Shown here: positions 58,260-64,000 of the stretch, piece by piece | Layout of the letters: each line of letters starts with the position of its first letter | Position numbering within the stretch: position 1 is the first letter of the stretch | Source of the DNA: Microlunatus flavus | Lineage (GTDB): Bacteria; Actinomycetota; Actinomycetes; Propionibacteriales; Propionibacteriaceae | NCBI RefSeq assembly: GCF_900110855.1 | Contig: NZ_FOFA01000004.1 | Location: 302,616-366,615 of the forward strand | Reading direction: 5' to 3' | Length of the DNA: 64,000 bases | The notes under the pieces: generated by a model | Seen by the model: only the letters and a program-made list of their open reading frames with translations | What the model was told of the DNA's origin: nothing | The model's database searches: none | Program-made: the position numbers and the translations under genes

Positions 58260-59253
58260 GGTGGACGCCGGAGGGCTGCCGGACGACGGGCTGGACGCCC
58301 GGGCCGCCTCGCCCCGACGACGGCTGCGGGTGCTGCTGGCCGTCGCCCTCGGCGAGACCGTCACGCTGGCGCTGCTGCTGGCCAACCTGGCGACCCTCGA
58401 CGACCGCGCGCTGGCCGCGGCGCTGGGCCCGGTTCACGGCGGGCTCTACCTGGCCGGGGTCCTGCTGACCTGGACCGCGCGGTTCCGGCTGCTGACGAAG
58501 GTCGTCGCCGTCGTCCCCGTCCTCGGCGCGTGGCTGGCGGTGCGGCAGGGCCGCCACCTCCCCGACCGGCACCCGGTGCAGGGGTGAGTCGGCGAGGCTG
58601 CCGCCGAGCCAGCGGGCGAGCGTCCCGGCGCCGTCGACCAGCGCGTACGTCGTGACCTCGGTCGTCACCCACGGGTCCGGGCGGACGACCCCGAGCCAGG
58701 TGACCGTGTCCAGCACGCGGTGCGCGCCGAGGAGGCCGGGAGCCGTGCGCAGGCGGTCGGGGTCGAGGCGCTGGTCCTCGACCAGCACGTCGCACCCCGC
58801 CCGGCAAAGGCGGGTCCGGGACCGCAGACACCCGCCCGTCTGGCCGGTGCGGCCCAGGACGACCGTGTCGCGCAGGACGGCCGCGGCGTCCTCGGCCACG
58901 TCCAGCTGCAGGGTGCGCGTGACGTCGGCACCGTCACCGACGACGAAGGGTTCACCGGCGTAGGTGAGCGTCGCCCCCTCGGCGACCGCGAGCCGCACGT
59001 GCCAGGCGCTCGACGCCCCGCGCCCGTGGTAGGCGACGGTCCCGGCGACGTCGAAGAGGTCGAGCCGGGCGCCCGCGCCGACCCGGACGTCGAGCTCGAC
59101 CACGTCGCCGCCGAGCAGCAGCGCGGTGGTCGCCAGCAGCCCGACCCGGCAGCGGTCCGGTCCCGACGCCACGGCCTGAGGTCGCAGCAGGCCCTGGCGG
59201 AGACGGACGACGTGGCGCCCGCCGACGCGGTGGACCGCGATGGTGGTGCTCAC
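58222..59253 (-). CDS. ureD: Urease accessory protein UreD, C-terminal extension doubtful
   Basis: Nickel-insertion chaperone that with UreF and UreG activates apo-urease. The first about 230 residues look like UreD (LRQGLLRPQAV, AGTRLDLFDVAGTV-type strand, AYHGRGASSAWHVRLAVAEGA, WVTTEVTTYALVDGAGT). After LARWLGGSLADSPLHR the sequence becomes Gln/Arg-rich and is simply the antisense of the convergent membrane protein gene; no stop occurs until 58222. So the natural end may have been lost by mutation. GTG 59253 is 3 bases after the ureG stop. Last gene of the urease operon. Confidence 0.82.
   Translation of the reverse strand: MSTTIAVHRVGGRHVVRLRQGLLRPQAVASGPDRCRVGLLATTALLLGGDVVELDVRVGAGARLDLFDVAGTVAYHGRGASSAWHVRLAVAEGATLTYAGEPFVVGDGADVTRTLQLDVAEDAAAVLRDTVVLGRTGQTGGCLRSRTRLCRAGCDVLVEDQRLDPDRLRTAPGLLGAHRVLDTVTWLGVVRPDPWVTTEVTTYALVDGAGTLARWLGGSLADSPLHRVPVGEVAALPHRQPRAEDGDDGDDLRQQPEPRGPGQQDPGQVEPAVNRAQRRGQRAVVEGRQVGQQQRQRDGLAEGDGQQHPQPSSGRGGPGVQPVVRQPSGVHLRPPSSSRAAGS
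58261..58587 (+). CDS. Small membrane protein, DUF3817-like
   Basis: 108 residues with three predicted helices. VALGETVTLALLLANL, GPVHGGLYLAGVLLTW and a final hydrophobic segment resemble DUF3817, function unknown. GTG 58261 follows the previous stop by one base, so it closes the MarR-controlled unit. The whole gene is covered by the antisense 3' end of the ureD frame; one of the two annotations must be an extension that lost its stop. Confidence 0.65.
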   Translation: MDAGGLPDDGLDARAASPRRRLRVLLAVALGETVTLALLLANLATLDDRALAAALGPVHGGLYLAGVLLTWTARFRLLTKVVAVVPVLGAWLAVRQGRHLPDRHPVQG

Positions 59254-59256
59254 TGC

Positions 59257-60042
59257 TCAGTGCGCGTGGGCGTGCTCGTGGGTGTGCGTCTCCCCGGTCT
59301 CCACGTGGCTGTGGGTCTCCCCCGTCTCGGCGTGGAAGTGTCCTTCGTCGCCTTCGGCGTGGAAGTGCGGCGCCATGGGCCCCGGGTCCTGCGCCACGTG
59401 CTCGCCGCTGCGGAAGTGGTCGAGGGTGTGGAGGACCCACGCCTTCACCCGCGCGACGGACTCCGGGTCGAGCCTGCTGAGCGGCAGCACCGTACGACCC
59501 TCGCGGGCGGACTCGGCGTCGGCGACCATCTGCTCGACGTCCACGCCGACGTACGGCGCGAGGTCGGTCTTGTTGACCACGAGCGCGTCCGCGCGGCCGA
59601 TGCCGGGGCCGCCCTTGCGGGCCACGTCGCCGCCGCCGGCCACGTCGAGCACGAAGAACTGCGCGTCGACCAGGGCCGGGGAGAACGTCGCGGTGAGGTT
59701 GTCGCCGCCCGACTCGACGAGCACGACGTCGACCGGCGCGAAGTCGCGCTCGAGGTCCTCCACGGCGAGCAGGTTCTGGGTGACGTCGTCGCGGATCGCG
59801 GTGTGCGGGCACGCACCGGTCTCCACGGCGCGGATCCGCTCGGGATCGAGCACGCCGGCCGAGCGCAGGAACCGCGCGTCCTCGTCGGTGTAGATGTCGT
59901 TGGTCACGACGGCCAGGCTCAGCTCGGTGCCGAGCTCGCGGCAGAGCAGCGCGATCAGCGAGCTCTTGCCGGTGCCCACGGGACCGGCCACGCCGATCCG
60001 CAGGGCCCGGGTGGTGGTGGGGGTGGTGCTGCTGTCAGGCAC
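59257..60042 (-). CDS. ureG: Urease accessory GTPase UreG with C-terminal His-rich tail
   Basis: SIMIBI GTPase delivering nickel to urease, 261 residues. P-loop [24 protein letters not shown] (Cys-Pro-His metal site), [12 protein letters not shown] and [10 protein letters not shown] are intact. The protein is about 50 residues longer than usual: the tail from about residue 215 is His/Glu-rich, with units like [21 protein letters not shown] broken over repeats. Such tails are usually N-terminal in UreG or present in UreE; here no ureE is seen in the operon, so the tail may store nickel. GTG 60042 overlaps the ureF end by 8 bases. Confidence 0.93.
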   Translation of the reverse strand: MPDSSTTPTTTRALRIGVAGPVGTGKSSLIALLCRELGTELSLAVVTNDIYTDEDARFLRSAGVLDPERIRAVETGACPHTAIRDDVTQNLLAVEDLERDFAPVDVVLVESGGDNLTATFSPALVDAQFFVLDVAGGGDVARKGGPGIGRADALVVNKTDLAPYVGVDVEQMVADAESAREGRTVLPLSRLDPESVARVKAWVLHTLDHFRSGEHVAQDPGPMAPHFHAEGDEGHFHAETGETHSHVETGETHTHEHAHAH

Positions 60043-60727
60043 GGAACAACCGCCTCTCGCTCGTCTGGTGGTGCTGTCCCCACTCCTCGACGAGGGGGGC
60101 GCTGTGGGCCGGGACGTCCGCCGGCTCCGCGGTCTCGGCCACACGCGCGACCAGGGCCTCGACCCCGACGGCCGCGTCGGCGGCCCAGCGCACGCCGAGG
60201 CTCGGGTCGAAGGGCTCCAGCTTGAGCGCGGCGGCGACCACGGTCTGCACGTCCTCGTACGCCACGAGGCGCGCGGTCTGCTCGGCGTCCAGACCGGCCT
60301 CGGCGGCCACGACGCCCACCACGACCGCGCGGCACCACGGCCCCGGCGCGCTGGTGAGGGGCTCGAGGTCCCACACCGCCCCGGCGGTCCGCAGATAGCT
60401 GCGCCCGAGCAGGTCGGACGCCTCCCGCAGCGCGTCGGACAGCGTCCGCACCCGCCAGGCCCGGTCGACCTCGCGCAGCGCGTCGACGACGGGACCGGAC
60501 CGCGGCCCTTGAGCACCCGTGGTCCGCCGTGCCCACACCCGACCCGCCACGACCGCTGCCGCGGCCTCGACCTCGGTGACGGTGGCCAGGCGCACGCGCA
60601 GGTAGGCGGGCACCTCCTCGACGCGCATGCCGTGGCGCAGCGCCGGCTCGACGCCCGCGGACTGCGTGTGCGCACCCGTCGGGAGCCGGCCGTCGGCCAG
60701 CAGCAGGGAGAGGTACTCGGCGGTCAT
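60035..60727 (-). CDS. ureF: Urease accessory protein UreF
   Basis: Helical scaffold that couples UreG to the UreD-urease complex, 230 residues. Family phrases: [22 protein letters not shown] at the N terminus and an all-helix body ([36 protein letters not shown]). ATG 60727 is 29 bases after the ureC stop. Its end overlaps ureG. Sequence is more diverged than the structural subunits, as usual for UreF. Confidence 0.88.
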   Translation of the reverse strand: MTAEYLSLLLADGRLPTGAHTQSAGVEPALRHGMRVEEVPAYLRVRLATVTEVEAAAAVVAGRVWARRTTGAQGPRSGPVVDALREVDRAWRVRTLSDALREASDLLGRSYLRTAGAVWDLEPLTSAPGPWCRAVVVGVVAAEAGLDAEQTARLVAYEDVQTVVAAALKLEPFDPSLGVRWAADAAVGVEALVARVAETAEPADVPAHSAPLVEEWGQHHQTSERRLFRA

Positions 60728-60756
60728 GGCCAGCGGTTCCAGTCGTCCGGGCCGGC

Positions 60757-62457
<1,701 letters not shown>

Positions 62458-62460
62458 CGC

Positions 62461-62811
62461 TCAGCCCTCCGTGCTCGTCGCCACGAACGGTGCGCTGCGG
62501 ACCTGCAGGCCGGGCACCGTACGCCGCCCGCGCAGCGCCACGATTCCCACCATCCGCGAGGCGCCCGGCTCGAAGCGCACCGACGTCCCGGCGGCGATGT
62601 CGAGGCGGAAGCCCTGCGCGGCCGCCCGGTCGAACTCCAGACCGGCGTTCACGTCGGGCAGGTGGAAGTGGGAGCCGACCTGGATCGGCCGGTCGGCCGT
62701 GTTGGTGAAGGTCAGCTCGCCGCGCTCGTCGGGGCCGCGGTCCGCGTTGAGCTCGATCTCGCCGGGAGCGATCCGGTACGCACCGGGTCCGGAGGTCGCG
62801 ATGCCTGCCAC
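62461..62811 (-). CDS. ureB: Urease beta subunit
   Basis: 116-residue structural subunit. Typical phrases: [31 protein letters not shown] and [17 protein letters not shown]. It forms the (alpha-beta-gamma)3 complex with the neighbours. ATG 62811, 10 bases after the ureA stop. Confidence 0.96.
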   Translation of the reverse strand: MAGIATSGPGAYRIAPGEIELNADRGPDERGELTFTNTADRPIQVGSHFHLPDVNAGLEFDRAAAQGFRLDIAAGTSVRFEPGASRMVGIVALRGRRTVPGLQVRSAPFVATSTEG

Positions 62812-62821
62812 TGGGGTCTCC

Positions 62822-63124
62822 CTACTGGATCGGCGCGTGGAGGGTGACGAGCTTGCGCCCGTCCGGGAAGGTGGCCTCGACCTGGACGTCGGTCAGCATC
62901 TCGGCGACGCCGTCCATGACCTGGTCGCGGGTGAGCACCTCGCGCCCGGTGGTCATGAGCTCCTCGACGCGGGCGCCCTCGCGCGCCCGCTCGACCACCC
63001 AGGTGCTCAGCAGCGCGACGGACTCGGGCCAGTTCAGCTTGACGCCCCGAGCGAGCCGGTCGCGCGCCACCATGCCGGCCACGGCCATCAGCAGCTTCTC
63101 GGTCTCCGAGGGCGCGAGGTTCAC
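62822..63124 (-). CDS. ureA: Urease gamma subunit
   Basis: 100-residue structural subunit and first gene of the operon. Starts [20 protein letters not shown], continues [17 protein letters not shown] and ends [16 protein letters not shown], all standard. GTG 63124 has GGGAGGA 6 bases upstream. The 272-base gap upstream holds hairpin element C; no clear promoter is seen, so the start of transcription is uncertain. Confidence 0.96.
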   Translation of the reverse strand: MNLAPSETEKLLMAVAGMVARDRLARGVKLNWPESVALLSTWVVERAREGARVEELMTTGREVLTRDQVMDGVAEMLTDVQVEATFPDGRKLVTLHAPIQ

Positions 63125-63284
63125 GGTCGGTCCTCCCAGCAGGCGTCGGTGGGCGTGCGGCGTACGGTCCCCGTCACGCTAGCGAGCGATTGTTTCCCCG
63201 CTGTTGCGACGGTCCCGCCCTGCCGTGCGGAACGTCTGCCGGCGCGTCCACCTCTGGTGTGGTCGACCGTGCAGAGGTTCCGTG

Positions 63285-63377
63285 GGTTTCCCAAGAGGTC
63301 TTGGGGAACCGGCACTCCTCACGGCAGATTCGCCACGGTAGGTGCAGGTTCCCCATGAGGTCATGGGAAACCTGCAC
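63285..63377. repeat. Hairpin element C (CAGAT-apex family)
   Basis: Left palindrome with arms 63285-63296 and 63299-63310 (GGTTTCCCAAGA / TCTTGGGGAACC), centre 63311-63345 with GGCAGATTCGCC, and right palindrome with 17-bp arms 63342-63358 and 63361-63377 (one G-T pair). The order and the CAGAT centre equal those of elements A and B, but the palindrome sequences are different. It lies between ureA and the upstream permease gene, both on the minus strand. Confidence 0.75.
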
Positions 63378-63396
63378 GGGCGGCCGGCTCGAGCGG

Positions 63397-64000
63397 TCAG
63401 CCCTGCAGCAGGAGGAAGGCCGCCAGGCCGACCCCGGCGACGGCCACGACGACGCGGACGACCACCTCCGGCAGGCGCCGCAGGATGCGCGGGGCGAGGG
63501 CGCCGCCGAGCACCATCCCGACGGCCAGGGGCACCATCGACGACCAGACCACCAGGCCCTGCGCGACGAAGATCACCGTCGCGACCAGGTTCGCCAGCCC
63601 GAGCACGACCGTCCTCAGTGCCGCGATCCGGGTGAGCGGCTCGGGGAGGACGAGCCCGAGCGTGGCGATGACCAGCGTCCCGGCGCCCGCGCCGAAGTAG
63701 CCGCCGTAGACGGCCAGCAGACCCACCACCCCGATCACCAGCGGGCTGCGCTCGGACAGGCGTCCGCGGTGGAGCCGGACCAGCCAGGGGCGGAGCAGCA
63801 GGACGACCGACCCGAGGACGACGAGCCAGGGAACGACCGCGGCGAAGACCGACTCGGGGAGCACGACGAGCAGGACGGCCCCCACGGCCCCGCCGACCAG
63901 GCCCGCCACGCCGAACCGCACGAGCCGGGCCCGCGTGCCCGCCAGCTCGGGCCGCGCGGAACCGGCCCCGCCCAGCGCGATGCCGGTCAGGGCGGCGGTG
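63397..64000 (-). CDS. TauE/SafE-family permease, cut by window end
   Basis: At least 200 residues of a membrane protein with six or more helices: VFAAVVPWLVVLGSVVLLLRP, VVGLLAVYGGYFGAGAGTLV and RTVVLGLANLVATVIF. The GGYFGAGAGT phrase is typical of TauE/SafE (DUF81) exporters of sulfonates or other anions. The frame remains open to the edge of the window (upstream residues read TGIALGGAGSARPELAG), so the N terminus is missing. GTG 63921 is an internal start only. It is upstream of ureA on the same strand, but element C divides them. Confidence 0.85.
   Translation of the reverse strand, partial: TAALTGIALGGAGSARPELAGTRARLVRFGVAGLVGGAVGAVLLVVLPESVFAAVVPWLVVLGSVVLLLRPWLVRLHRGRLSERSPLVIGVVGLLAVYGGYFGAGAGTLVIATLGLVLPEPLTRIAALRTVVLGLANLVATVIFVAQGLVVWSSMVPLAVGMVLGGALAPRILRRLPEVVVRVVVAVAGVGLAAFLLLQG

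Overview
The window is very GC-rich and gene-dense. Many genes start with GTG, and many have a -10-like hexamer only 6-7 bases upstream of the start codon (leaderless transcripts). Gene content points to a non-mycolate actinomycete, probably of the Propionibacteriales/Nocardioidaceae type; the genus is inference. The backbone is a locus that I recognise as conserved in Actinobacteria (Mycobacterium tuberculosis Rv2176 to Rv2196): PknL-like kinase, class II DAHP synthase, PlsC acyltransferases, SRPBCC protein, PimB-type mannosyltransferase, NlpC/P60 hydrolase, DnaQ/UvrC-like nuclease, trpD, ctaE and qcrCAB. Accessory modules are inserted into or attached to this backbone.

Layout. 0.3-7.2 kb: PASTA kinase, DMT transporter, glyoxalase-like protein, a CLCA-like metalloprotease/VWA protein and an MBL-fold hydrolase. 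7.3-14.6 kb: a complete trans-4-hydroxy-L-proline catabolic operon (epimerase, three-subunit D-hydroxyproline dehydrogenase, deaminase, 2-oxoglutarate-semialdehyde dehydrogenase) with a GntR/FCD regulator. 14.7-18.5 kb: GT39-like membrane protein, two-component system, DUF4332 protein. 18.6-31.1 kb: threonine aldolase, DAHP synthase, hydrolases, two acyltransferases, ROK kinase, SRPBCC protein, PimB, lipoprotein metalloprotease, NlpC/P60. 31.4-46.4 kb: methyltransferase, exonuclease/UvrC fusion, Lrp-type RAM protein, degenerate rhomboid, cyclophilin, sunset-domain protein, prepilin peptidase, trpD, ctaE and qcrCAB. 46.9-49.5 kb: membrane protein and LacI regulator. 49.7-56.8 kb: alpha-galactoside module (ABC importer, divergent LacI regulator, alpha-galactosidase). 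56.8-58.6 kb: MarR regulator divergent from small membrane proteins, the first interrupted by an in-frame stop. 58.2-63.1 kb: urease operon ureABCFGD without ureE. 63.4 kb to the end: partial TauE/SafE permease.

How the genes work together. The hydroxyproline operon would convert trans-4-hydroxy-L-proline to 2-oxoglutarate. QcrCAB with CtaE forms the core of the actinobacterial bc1-aa3 respiratory supercomplex. The galactoside module imports and hydrolyses alpha-galactosides under a LacI repressor for which two matching operator-like sites are visible. The PlsC, PimB and NlpC genes serve the envelope, and urease supplies ammonia from urea.

The most notable non-coding signal is a family of intergenic hairpin elements (25.3, 32.2, 46.6 and 63.3 kb). 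They keep a similar folding layout and a CAGAT apex while their stem sequences change. A second, REP-like dispersed repeat family lies at 0, 22.1 and 25.2 kb.
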